From Blastobasis lacticolella (lineage: Eukaryota; Arthropoda; Insecta; Lepidoptera; Blastobasidae), in contig LR990058.1 of assembly GCA_905147135.1 (NCBI GenBank), positions 13,243,349 to 13,307,348 of the forward strand: DNA of 64,000 bases, given 5' to 3'. Made by a program: the position numbers and the translations under genes. The notes under the pieces are model-generated. The model was not told where the DNA came from and did not search any database. It saw only the letters and a program-made list of their open reading frames with translations. Shown in pieces: positions 11,657-24,500 of the stretch (position 1 is its first letter; each line of letters opens with the position of its first letter).

Positions 11657-14600
11657 TATAGGGATATCCTTCGGTCTGATAGCAATCCAGGCAGAGGCGA
11701 CTCAAAGAGCCACTGAGTTATTGAATTTACCATACCATCGTAATATCAGTGTTCTATTTAAGACGCACTAGTTGGTAGTGGCATAGTGCAAAGTTACACG
11801 TTGAGGCACAGTCTAGCGTATGTAAGACCGATTACGAACTTTTTAATAGGACTTACAACGCACAATTTACATAATAAGCAAGAAGATATGGAGCACAATT
11901 AATTCCGAGGGTATTGGCAGAAGAGTATTTCGATGTTTGTCACATTCCTGTGAGAAACTTATTCGCAATGTGGCGACTAACATTTATTTGACGAATCCAT
12001 TTGGAGCATTCTGAACAGTCCACCTTTACCGTTACTAATGTTTTTTGGATTTTGCCAAACAGTGGTAAGGGTGTGATTGATTATCTTTAGAATCTCCAAA
12101 AAGGTTGCAATGTTGCAAAAAATCCTTTATTTCGAATGTTTCTAAAAGTTTCCAATCGTATCTGAAATATTTAGGTGTCCCCCGCCGGTGTTAAGTGATT
12201 GATATAGGTAAATATTGAAAAACGCACGTATGGGAGCAGTAAAATCAAAGTTTCAAAAAAACGTATAAACAAATGGAAACCTTTTGCAACAATTGCAAAC
12301 AGCAGTGCGGGAGCACCTTAAAGTTTACTGAATTCAATTTCAATTGAAACTCGTCAAATAATCCACAACAAACTATAATATTTCAATTCACACAAACAAA
12401 CATCCACACACGATAACGACTACACTAAACTTTGTGCGTTTCGACCTAAGATTAACATTACAATTCAATACATGTCCACGTAAATCACACACCACACATG
12501 TCCCGGATCAATACACAATACACATTATAAACTTACAATACCTAATATAAATATAATCTTTAAAATCTGTAACCATATACTTATTGCTGTTTCATTTATG
12601 CTGATTACAAAAAGAGGAGCTCGATACATCTCACTTATACATTACTTAAATTGTACTTCAGGGTCTCAATACAATAGCTATTACTTCAATCAACCAATAA
12701 AACATCAATTGTCTTAGGTAACTTTCTCATGATTAGTCTTTAGCTGCCTGGATAGTTATGGCATTTTCTTCTATATTGGAAATCTATAATTCCAATTTAC
12801 CTATATGCGAGATATTATGTTATTATTACGAACAAGCTTTCCCCTCGCGACTTCGACCGCGTGAATTCTTTTACAACGCCTGGGACCCGTTCCGCTCCAC
12901 ATTGAATTTGGGTAAAAACAATAGCCTATGTACTCCTGAAAATGTAGCTTTCTCTAGGTTAAATATATTTTAAAATCGGTTGTAATATTTTGTCTTTATA
13001 ATATTATCAGTAAAGATGACAATCTTTCGTTACGTTAGCAAACAACTAGAACAGAGTTTCCCAACCTTGGTTTCCCAATATTACCAAACCGATATAAATG
13101 AAACAAAGCTATGAAGCATTTCGATTAAACTATAGTTCGTGCCAAATGGATAGGCAATAGCGGACATCGATTTCTTCGTCAGAACTAGTTAGTAAGTGAT
13201 CGCAGCCGTAGTTGTATAGATTGATTAATTATTTAAAGTTACATATTTTTCGTGAGATAACGCCGATTCTAGACCGAAGAGGCAGGAAATCTTAATCCAT
13301 TTAGTCAGAACTATAGTTTTCAAATCCGCATCGAAGTCCATCATCGAGCACCATCCTTTCGGAAGCTGCGATGCCCCAGACAGACACACAGATAGCCACG
13401 TGAAACTTATGACAACCGTGTTTTTGTGTGGGGTATTGGTCTGGGACGGGAACGCAGTGTCATCAAGTACTTTATGAGAGCGCTTGTATGAAACATCCGT
13501 ACTCCCATTCACACTGGTTAAGCGCTACTTGGGCCGGGAATGAACTCGTGCCGCTCAAATTTTTCAGCACTGCTAGCACAAATGTGCCCGCGACACCGCT
13601 CGCGCCGCGAGAAAGCGTTTGTTTCTTTCTCCCAATACTCAGACGAAAGAGTTAAACAATATCTAAGTCGCGCCTTTTATAGCTTATCGCGCGCGATAGC
13701 ACACTGGTGCTAGCCGTGCAGGCGGGTAATTATGGAATTTTCAGCGCCCAAAATAATACGCAAAGATGGCAATGTTGTAAAAGTTTCACTCATTCGTGAG
13801 AGCCACCCAAGACTTCCGACAAATACACTAACAAAAGAAATAGACAGACTACACACAAATAGAGGAATGTTTTCAAAATGGTTAGTTTACTCCCTTTCCT
13901 TCTACACAATCTAAGCCTACCTTATTGAAATTGTATATCAAGGATAGACCGTCTAGCCTAAATGGGATTCTTTTAAGACCTAAAAACTTTGGCCAATGGA
14001 AATCAATTCAACAACGACTAAATATCTATAAAACCAACAAGGTACATGTAACTATTTTATAAAACATTATAAATAATACATAATTTTTACTACTATCAAC
14101 AATTATTGCTAGTTACCAACGTTAGGGCACTGTATTCGGTGGACTGAATGGGTTATATATGGCTATGACGCTAGAAATATTACTTACTTACCATTCAACT
14201 AATGCTTAGCAGCCTGGAAACCCATGAATATCACACTTATCATAAATAAACAATTTAGTTTGTCACTAAAAACGTCACGATTCAGTGGAAGATACGACTA
14301 AATAGTTTTAGATAAGTAGAACAAGTCAAATACGCAAACTATTAACGGTTAATGAAAGTACAAAGTACAATAAAAATAATGAGAATGTAGACCAAGTAAA
14401 TTAGTATATTTTAAATATTACAAAGAGAGCTTTTCACAAGACAAAAACATAATGTCTCATGTTTTTCATAGTCACATGTCTCATGGAGTAAATGGGTGAA
14501 AGATTTTACATTTATATTGTCATGTAAATGAGATACAATTTGGTCCACATTCCCATATTTTTTACTCGATCGTATGCCAAAGGTATATCACATGTTTTCA

Positions 14601-14857
14601 ATATTGCAATGTTTCCTGAAATTTTGCCTCTATAAAACGTAAAATTGGTTCACATCTTTTTAGTAAATTCTAAGTAGTAAAATGGAATTTTATGACATCT
14701 ACTCTATAACATGGTTAAGTACATAAAGTAACCTAAATATTACTTGTATTTATCAATATTATAATGTCACAGATAGAACGCATATAGGCCTATGAGTAGA
14801 TTAGATTACATCCTAACAGAATATTAGGGACTTAAGAATCTAATAGAACATCTTTTT

Positions 14858-14863
14858 TTTTAT
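14858..14863 (-). terminator. Candidate Ric poly(A) signal (AATAAA)
   Basis: This is the first AATAAA on the minus strand I found below the Ric stop codon, about 690 bp downstream. More distal AATAAA hexamers exist. Confidence 0.35.
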
Positions 14864-15550
14864 TAGAGGTAGGTTAACAAGAGGCAAGAGTTAATGCTTT
14901 CAGAGAATTTAGTTTTTTTTTATACGTTAATCGATAGTTAAGACTATTTACCTCGAAATATATAAATAAATACAATACATCAATATTGCTTATGTTTTTG
15001 TTTCGCGTTAAAACGTATACACATTACATGGTTAATACAACAATAACTGCGTAAGTAAGCTATAAACTAATCGTCTAATTGAGGTAGAATGAAGCAAATC
15101 ATACCTTTCTACGATAAAGTCTATTCAAGAAACTGGTTCCAATCATTGAGAGGATCACTATATAGCTTAGGGTCAAATACTAAGGGCTTCTATATATAAC
15201 GGCGTCATTATCAACGGATGTAACGTCAAGTGTCGTCGACACGACGAGGATAGACGTCATTCCCATCTAGCCTCCGAACTGACCAATATTGCCCTATTCA
15301 CCGACGAGTAGATGGCACGTAGTCTTCCATACAAAAAAGTCTCCCCAATTGACGCCGTCAGCAACATGGGGCCGTCTCAATGAGTTCAGTTGGTGACTGA
15401 GGAACTTACGGGGTGTTCTGCTGAATCATCGATGATCATCGCTGATCTGTGACCGCCTGGGAAGGGTACGAACTTACTGAGTAACAGTTCTGCTGTCTCC
15501 ATCGCTGGTATTCAGCTACGGGGCGTTTGCACTTAGGGCTTCGAGGCCGG

Positions 15551-18500
15551 TCAGGGCGCCTGGTGGCGGCGGCCGCGGCGGAAGACCAGCGCGAATATGC
15601 TGCGGAGGCGTCGCCAGCGCCGCCGGCCCCCACCCGTAGAAATGCCAGTGCCCATTATCGAGGACTGTGGACGAGAGGATATTGTCTATCTTTAGTTTTA
15701 TAAGGATATTATGAAGAGGAAAAGGTATATTGGGGGTGAGCTCCGAAATCTCTGTTGGCATTATGATAATGTGCTTAAATTCAGAAGCCAAAGCGTGACA
15801 GCAAATCAAAGTGGAATGTATTGCTCATAGTATAAGGTAAATTTTGGTATCACTTATATTTAGTTACGTTAAGTTCAAAACATGGACGTTATTTTATGAG
15901 CAATACATGCCAATTTGATTTAATCTCACTATAGTACACCGCCATTTTGATTAAATTGAGTTTAAACCGTAGAGGGAGAATACATAGAGATGACAAGCCA
16001 ATAATAATACCATGTATGAACAGAATCACAACATTTAAAAACTGCTAAGAATGAAAAGGACGACGACATTATTTGTTGTCCTTGTCGAATATGAGATTTT
16101 TCGACCCAATTGGGAATAAGTTTAGACTGGCATTTTATGATACTTTTTATTTGTCCGGGTTACAACCAGCTGTGGTACTGATAAATTATCTTAGTTGTGG
16201 GGTATTAATTTTTAATATGGACCCTAAATTAATCTAGTGCTGTACGCCCAGTGATACATAGAGGTGTTGGTTTACGTACCTACAGATTTGACGCCATAGT
16301 ATAACATGTTAGGAATTGTATACTCTATCTGAAAATTACCTACAATAGTTCTTTTTGGCTTGCACTATCGAGTTTTTGGTCCAAAATGAATGATATATTT
16401 TGCTCTCTGTTTTGAACACTCATCGTACGTGACTAAACGCTTTGTACTCATGTCTTTGTTTTAATTAAAAACCGAAGTATAGAGTGCGCGAAGATAATGA
16501 ACTGGAACTAAATTTGATAGTCTAGTAAAATTGCAAAGACCTTACGCAGTAAAGAGTTTATTTTATCATTGATTAATTCGTTATGACGCGCACTCTAGTA
16601 AATTTATTCGCATGATGTACGGCTGATACGTACTGACTCATATCTAGCCTTATAAGGGATTTTTTAAACATTTTGGGGCAAAATTTTGGTAGAGGTTGCA
16701 ACACTGGTACTTTGAGTCTGTCTCTTTCGGGTATACGCGCTTGTCATATCCATTTGATTATAAATCCTGGGTTTAAACCAATCGTAGCAAGACAACACTG
16801 GCTCTGGCTTGCTGTGATTGGTCCCAGCTCAATGAGCAGTTTTCCAATAGGTATCTAAGGCATTGCTAACCACTCACTAGATGGCGCCCCGACAATTTTG
16901 GTAATTGATAATCGCTTGAAATAGGTTCTTAGCAAACAGGATATAAACACTGGGTATGTTGTATTGGATAATATTATATTTGTCAATAGTTTTCAACAAT
17001 TTTAGAGGTTGTAACAATAATGGAATATAGTGCCAACTTCTATACATATTTCTTTTTACACTTCGTTCAACCTTTAACAGTTATGTTTATATTAATAAAC
17101 ACTTTATTTTCAAGTTTAGTATTACTTGGCTGCATGAAATCACTGCCACCATCATACAGATATTACCAAAATTGTAGGAGCGCCATCTATTGATGCTTTT
17201 TAAACAAACTATCAATACCTACTGGAAAACTCCTCATTGCATCAAGATGGCGGCGTGCTATCGGAGATCGGCGGTACGCAGGTATATCGACGTAACATAA
17301 AACGCGCGCACGCCCAATGAGCCACCGGCAAGTAACCGTGGGCATCACCCGTGATTAGGTCTGACGCGGTCCGTATGGCCGAGAGGTCGATAGGACCCTG
17401 GGTGGAGGTGGGTAACATAAAACGTGGTACTGTACCTGTCGCTGTCTCTCCAGCCGCCGTATCTCCCGTATGAGGGCGTGGAACGCGTCGTCGACAAAGT
17501 GCCGAAGCGCGGCCGACGTCTCGTAGAACGGGCAGCCGAGCTGCGTGGCCAGGGCTCGACCCTCCTCCGTGCTCACCTGTGGGACGGGGCAATGTGAGAT
17601 TTCAATGGAATCCGACAGAAAACCAAAGTTTTTTTTGTAACAGAGACCGACCGATACTAGTCCATGACTCGACATAGGCCTCCCCCTCCTGCCATCCTGT
17701 CCTCCTGTAGCCGGAAATCATCACTGAGTTGCAATCTAATTCGTTTACCCCAGGGTTGTCATTAGGCAGATATGCCACTTCAGATTCTGCGCGCTATGTA
17801 CCTACATACTGCAGCTGCATACTGCAGTTACCTAACTGCAGCCAGCAGCTGCAGAACATTACCACACAACCCGCAGCAAATGGAAATTGCCACCTGGGCC
17901 TCAAGTCAGCTAATGAGCAGTTTTCCAATAGGTATCTAAAGCATTCCTAGCCACTCACTAGATGGCGGCCCGACAATTTTGGTAATTGATAATCGCTTGA
18001 AATAGGTTCTTAGCATACAGGAGGTCTACTCCGAAATCACGATCCGATACTTTCGGAACCGACCGATACCCGACCGAACGAAACGTTGTGACCCTACCAT
18101 GAACTTAGTTCGGAATCTTATTAATCGTTCGGATTCATAGACAATGTTCGGATGAAATTCGGAACGAATGAAAAAGAGCACTAGGGTAATTAAAACTATC
18201 GATAGTTTGGCGATAAATTAGAATATGCATTAAATACGTCGATTAACCAAGTAAAAATACTTTATCAATAAAGATAATAAGTATTTTGTTTTAGTTTTTT
18301 AATTTTTTGCGAGATAAATGTAATATTTCTAAAGATTTAAACATTCAAGAAAATAAATTGGCTTTATACAACGGATGCGCTTGCCTGCCTATGCCTTGTA
18401 TCAATAAAAAAAGTGACAAAATGTAAACAAACAAACGTGTTCGAGACTGGAGATGTTTTTGCTTGATTTTTTGCATTTCTAAGAAGCGATAATGAATTTG

Positions 18501-21500
18501 AAATGGACTACGGTTTTCAAGCAACATCCACTTAACACCAAGATGAAGAGAAGTTGACGTTACAAGTGCGTTGGTGTAAGTTGCCTACTTGAACAAAAGC
18601 GAGCAAAGCACTTTGCCTGGAATGTACACAAGTTTAGTGAATATGAATACAAGTGGCTCGTGGGCCATGGGCCCCGTGGCCCTTTTGGTTTATCTTGGAA
18701 ATGAAACTTTATTTAAGCACATTCAATTGCCAAGCAACCATGACTGCGCCGACATCTCAACAAATTGAGGCCCTGTTAAACTTCCTCGAGGAACATCGAG
18801 ATTTAGCTCGAGGAAGTTTGAGGAGTGTGGAGGGTCGTGCACGCTCCCACGGGCTATGGGAGGAAATTTGTACCACGCTAAATGCTATGGGAGGGTGTAC
18901 TAAAAGTACCAAACAATGGCAAAAAGTAAGTTTATCTTGTTATTTAATATAATTCATACGAATTAGTCATGCATAATTATTCAAATGTTATTTCATTTTA
19001 GGTCTGGACGGATAAAAAGTATTTAGCCAAAAAAGCAGCAGCAGCAGTACGGAGGTCTGCGTCTGCCACTGGTGGTGGCCCATCTACTGCCCCCGAGCTA
19101 TCCCAATTGGAATTAAAAGTGATAACCATTATGGGAGATGGATTTGGGGAGCCGCAGACAACAGCTAGAGTACCTGCTTTTTTTAATAAGGTTTTTAAAC
19201 TTTATATTTTGTGTTATGCTTGAACAGAAAGTATTAGTTGTGAACTGACTTATTGCTAAATAATGTTAGATCCTTTATGAATTTTTAAATAAGTACCTAC
19301 TCAATTAAAAATTCATAATCTAATATTAGAGAATATTGCTTTTAAACCCACCTGTGTATAAAGGCAATATTCTCCTTGAAGTACCTAATGATAAATTCTC
19401 AATCTACTGCAGTAGGTAGGTTTGAATTCAAAATGTTCTTTGAAATACCTAATTTTTGAACCAGTGACTTACCACATTAAATGTGATTGCCATATTCCAT
19501 ATGAACAATGTGTATATTATTATTTTCAGCCGAGTCAAGAGCCACCTGTGCTGGAACCATCTGCTGGTCCTGTGGCACCTCAACACGAAGACTGTTATGG
19601 TATGTTGAACATAACAATATAATTACTAGTTTAGCGCATGTTATACACAATTTTAAGATTACAGCTGCTATTTTCTCTTTGCAGTTGCCTTGCAAGTAGA
19701 TGTGGAGGGACAGCGGCTGTCAGCAGCAGACCCAGAAGATGCCCAGCCAGAACCAAATCGAATGGTTCAACCTTCTCGAGGTATGTTATACATACTATTT
19801 TAACAATGCGATAGCTATAAGGTGAAAACTTGACCTGTCAACAAACCCAGTAATACCTATTATAAAAGTTTGTAAGGATGTTTGTTACTCCTTCACGCAA
19901 AAAGTACTGAAAGGATTTTGATAAAATGTGGGAGTAATGTCGCTTATAGCCCAGAATAGCACGGCAATACAATGTGATTTTCACAAGCTAGTAACCACTA
20001 CATATTATAAAACAAAGCCCTACGCCGTGTCTGTCTGTTTGTTCGTAATAAACTCAGAAACTACTGAACAGATTTACATGTGGTTTACACCAATAGACAA
20101 CGTGATTCAGAGGAAGGTTTAGGTGTTTAATTTGTTAATGTTGTTACTACCTGTTCAAAGCCGGGGCGGGTCGCGAGTAATACATAAAAGTAATACATTA
20201 TTTATTTACTTTTGCAGCTCCACGACGACGAATGGTTCGGCAGCAGTCTTTCCTTCGAGCTAATGGCTCTCTACGGGAGAGACTGATCCGATTTGAAGAG
20301 GATCGCGAGCAGCGAGAGACGCGAATCTATGAGGCACTGGAGGGTATTAGGGCAGTGGGCACAAGAATAGCCGATGCTGTAGAGGCTATGCAACAGCTTA
20401 TGCAGCAATTTATAGAGAGAAATTTAAACTAGATTTTTTTCTATCTATAAATTGCTTCATTTATAATTAATTCTAAGTTGTAAATAAATTTTCTGTTTTT
20501 ATTATTGATTAATTATATTGATATTACATTTCTTTGGGTTACATACAAAATTAAATTGTTTTATTTATTCATAATAATTTATTATCTATAGTCTTACAGC
20601 AATAGGCCAATACACTAATCTTATATCAATACACATTAAAATACAATAAAGGAAGTCATCAGTCAATATTAAAGTACTAAGAAAACAAAAAGTATACACA
20701 ATGTCCAAATCATTCAGAATTAATATCAAAATACATTTTAAGGGTACAATCACTTTGTTGCACTAGCAAAAAGATTGTATTAAATTATTGCTTCCTCTGA
20801 AATTAACTAAATAACCTAACTACCCGCTCCCTTTCCCTCTGTCCTCTCCTTAGAGCTGTTGCAGAGGAAATGACTATTTCCCTGCCGACCCCCTGCCGAG
20901 CATTTTCTGCTTGGAGATCATCTTCTGTCAACTCCGGAGCATTCACACCAGCCCTTATGCACATATTGTGCAAAACACAGCAGGCTAAGATTATCTTGCC
21001 TGCTGTTTCTGGATGGTAGTGAAGCTCCCTCGCTGCTAGAAGACATCTCCACCGACCTTTTAGGATGCCAAATGTGCGTTCAATGGTGGAACGGGCGCGC
21101 TTGTGAGCAATATTGTATCTTCTTTCTGGAGTGTTTTCTTCAACATGGGCTATTGGTGTCAATAAATACTCTCGTAGAGGATATCCTGAATCACCTGTAA
21201 AAGTGAAATAATAATGAGTTTATTCTGATGTAGTTGTAGGCCAGTCGGGAGTAAGTCTGCCTTCCATTTGCGGGGTTTTGGATTCCAACTGACCACGTGC
21301 AACTATATTGTTTATTTGTCCTTTTGTGCTATCTAAATTGAAGTACCGCCGGCCGTGTGGTGTCCGGCAGAGTAGAATAGCACCAACCCCTTACAAGTGG
21401 GTGTCGTACAAGGCGACTAATGTTTTCGAGGCAAAAGATCTAAGCGCCTCCGTAGACTGGAATATGGGCAGCAGCATTTTCCATTGTTATATTATAACAC

Positions 21501-24500
21501 TGCGATCTCCAACCCGCCTGCCAAGCGTGGAGATTATGGCAATAACCTCCCTTTTTGTGGGAGAGGCCCCGAAGTCCTGCAGTGGACTATTATGGGCTGT
21601 GATGTGATGGCTGTTATGGGCGACAGTTATCCCTTACCATCAGAGTGTACTATCTGCTCGTTTGTTTTTGCGCAACGTAAAAAAGTATTTTTTATTTTAT
21701 TTTTAGCCATTTCTGTCCCACTGCAGGGCAAAGGCCTCCCTTTCGTATGTATAAATTATATTTAATATTGTGCTCCTACCTATGCTCCTTACCTCCTTGT
21801 CACAAGGGAAAGCCTCTACCCAACAGTGGGATGTTACATAACTGTGGTTTGAACTTTTCTTAGTAATTAGGATTTTCTTACCTAATAGATACGTTGTCTC
21901 TTGGAGACCCTCCAGATGATCCTTTATGTCGTGACATTCTGACCAAATAAAAGAATCGTGCGTCGCTCCACCATATCTGGCATCCACATTCAGGATATTA
22001 CAGTCGAAGTCACATATCTAAAAATAATAACCTTATGAGACAGAGTGATGGACAAGTGAACAGTTAAAATATGCACAAATATTTGCCACTGTTGCTATTA
22101 TTGAGTAATTATACCGACATATTATGTATTTTAACTTACCACTTGGGTATTAATAGAATGGAAATGTTTCCTATTAAAAAATCGCTCCTCATGTTCACTG
22201 GGCCTGACAATGGCTACATGTGTGCAATCAATACACCCAATTACTCCTGGAAGATTGTATCGCTCATAAAACCTGTAAGAAAAAACAATGTCTTGAAAAA
22301 AGATAAATCAAATCAATACCTAATGAAGAATCAACTCACTTTCTCTTAATGGCATTTCGGTCATTTGCATTTCGAGGGAATTTGATGTACTTCTGGAGTA
22401 TGTGTGACATATTGATTGCAGTTGTGACCTCCATCAGGCACCGAGAAACGGTTTGCTGGGCCATGGGGGCATCAGTATTTTGCCCAACAGATCCTTGATA
22501 ACTGCCCCGAGCATAAAAGTTTAGGGCAATGAGTATCTAAAATTAAAGAATGTTATGATATTTATTGCACACATAATATAACCTAGTATAATTTACTAGA
22601 CAAAGGGACGGACATAGATATGGGTTACTAAACCTAAGTACTCTGATTAAATACTTTGTTAAGTCCAACACTTACCTTTGTTGTGGGGTCGATTGCACGG
22701 CGAGTACGTTTACGGGGTAGAAGAGGCACTATCTCTTGGCAGAGCTCTTCATATAGTGCCCGACTCAGTCTGTAGTTTGAAACAAACTCCATGTCAGGAA
22801 CTACGTTGATATTAAAAGAATCGCGAAGGCGTCTGCGTTGCCGCTGGCGCTCAACACGCTCTTCCCGGAGGGCTTCTTCCACCAGAATCATACGTGCTAT
22901 CATTTCGTGTTAATGGGTGTTCGCTGCAATTTACAATTCACACTTAGTTTTACACATTATTGAACTACAAAACTCCAGCACAATGTTGAGTGAAGACTTA
23001 CTTACTTTTGCAGGAAACTTAATAAAAACCAAACAACCAACAAACAACAACAACAAGAGTTCAAGTTCAAAATAATATATTTTTCAGGTCTTCACATACA
23101 CTGTGTATTCAACTAAGCTCATACAAAGAATGAACTCTAATATTTCGTCGCAACCTCTTGTTATTATTTAAACGAGTGGAATTTGTCGCCGCGCCGGGAT
23201 TTCCGGGAACACACACTTGAAATTTTGTGCTCACGATAGTCCCACGATAACTATTTTGCTGTCGTAAATTTTGACATAAAATCAACGATGCAACAGCTGT
23301 CAAACTCAAATTATCGGTCGAACTTTACGCGTTCAGAGTAGGGTCTTCGACGCAACTAATGTCAAATAAATTCGGTCCGATTGAATGAAAGACCGTCCCG
23401 ATCGACCCGATCGAAAGAAGTTCGTAGTAGGAAACACCCGAACATTCGGCCGAATCATCGCTAAGTGTCACTTCGTGGTAGACCCCCAGGATTTAAACAC
23501 TGGGTACATTGTATTGAATAATATTGTAACAGTTATGTTTATATTAATCAACATTTTATTTTTAAGTTTAGTATTAGTTGGCTGCATAAAATCACTGCCA
23601 CCATCATACAGATTATAAAAAGATTACTAAAATCATTGGGGCGCCATCTATTGATGCTTTTTGAAACCAACTATCAATACCTACTGAAAACCTCATTGAT
23701 TTATTCGTGATTGGACCGCTATCGCAGCTGAATGACAGTTTGACACGTTTTTGTTATTCGGCTACTGTTACAGATGCCTGGATGGAACTGTAATTGGATT
23801 GCAGTTTTGGTACTTGCTACGCGGTTTTGCTGCATTTAAAACTGCCGTTGAGCTGCTATTGTGCTCCTATTATAATTCAATCGCGCAAAATAAATTAGCA
23901 GTCTCGAGGCCGTACGGTTTTCAGGAAACTTTCTGCCTACTACTATGAAATGCAACACTATAAAACAAACTTCCTGCAATAGTGTTTCGAGACCATTGCT
24001 ATATTAAAACCTTCAAAAAACAAGCCTATTTCTATTTCCGTAAGCCGGCAATGTCTGTTTCCTTCCTACTTTCCTACCCCGTCCTTTTTGACGATTGAAA
24101 GATATATTTAATGTCCTAATCAATGAAGAAATGTTGAGTTTGAGTGTACCTGTCTATAATGCGGCGCTAAATCCAGCTTGTTCCCGACCAGTACGAGGGG
24201 CAAGCGCTCCGCCGGCCGCGCCACGGCCAGCAGTCGGCGGTACTCGGCCGCCGCTCGGAACGACCGCCGATCCGTCACGGAGTAGCAGAGCACGAAGCCC
24301 TCCCCGCACCGCATGTACTGCTCCCGCATGGCTGTGAACTCCACCTGTTGGAGACACATTTGGCAATTATTCCGGTAGCTTTCCGCCGGCAGCTCCCTGT
24401 TGGTTGGTGACACACATTGGCAATTATTCTGGTAGCTTTGCTGGGCTCTGCCCGCGTGGACGTCCTGAATGGTTAAATCTGCCTCACAAGAGGTCCCGGG

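Larger units (their letters stand above)
7720..15550. other. Long AT-rich stretch downstream of Ric, no gene found
   Basis: I see no supported coding exon. The stretch holds fewer interspersed repeats than the rest of the window, two large inverted repeats (8384-8520 and 11222-11656) and a family B repeat near 9600-9720. The nearest AATAAA on the minus strand below the Ric stop is at about 14858-14863, and others follow as far as 7803-7808, so part or all of it could be Ric 3' UTR. The 180-codon frame at 10903-11445 has no ATG start. Confidence 0.4.
18021..23486. mobile_element. PIF/Harbinger DNA transposon, autonomous-looking
   Basis: It is 5466 bp, bounded by imperfect inverted ends (GAGGTCTACTCCGAAATCAC versus GGGGTCTACCACGAAGTGAC, 15 of 20 identical) and a CAG 3-bp duplication (18018-18020 and 23487-23489). 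It encodes two convergent genes, a Myb/SANT-like protein (+) and a DDE transposase (-), the two-gene plan typical of this superfamily. Both reading frames are intact. Its introns hold other repeats: family A at 21346-21605 and a Helitron-like end near 20040-20180. It lies in Ric intron 3, with the transposase on the same strand as Ric. Confidence 0.92.
17915..23694. mobile_element. MITE family 'GAGCAGTTTTCC', copy B, split by the Harbinger
   Basis: The left part (17915-18020) and right part (23487-23694) match copy A in order, with the Harbinger between them. Flanks show the same AT dinucleotide (17913-17914 and 23695-23696). Relative to copy A, about 90 bp after 'ataatatt' is missing from the right part. 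Confidence 0.75.
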
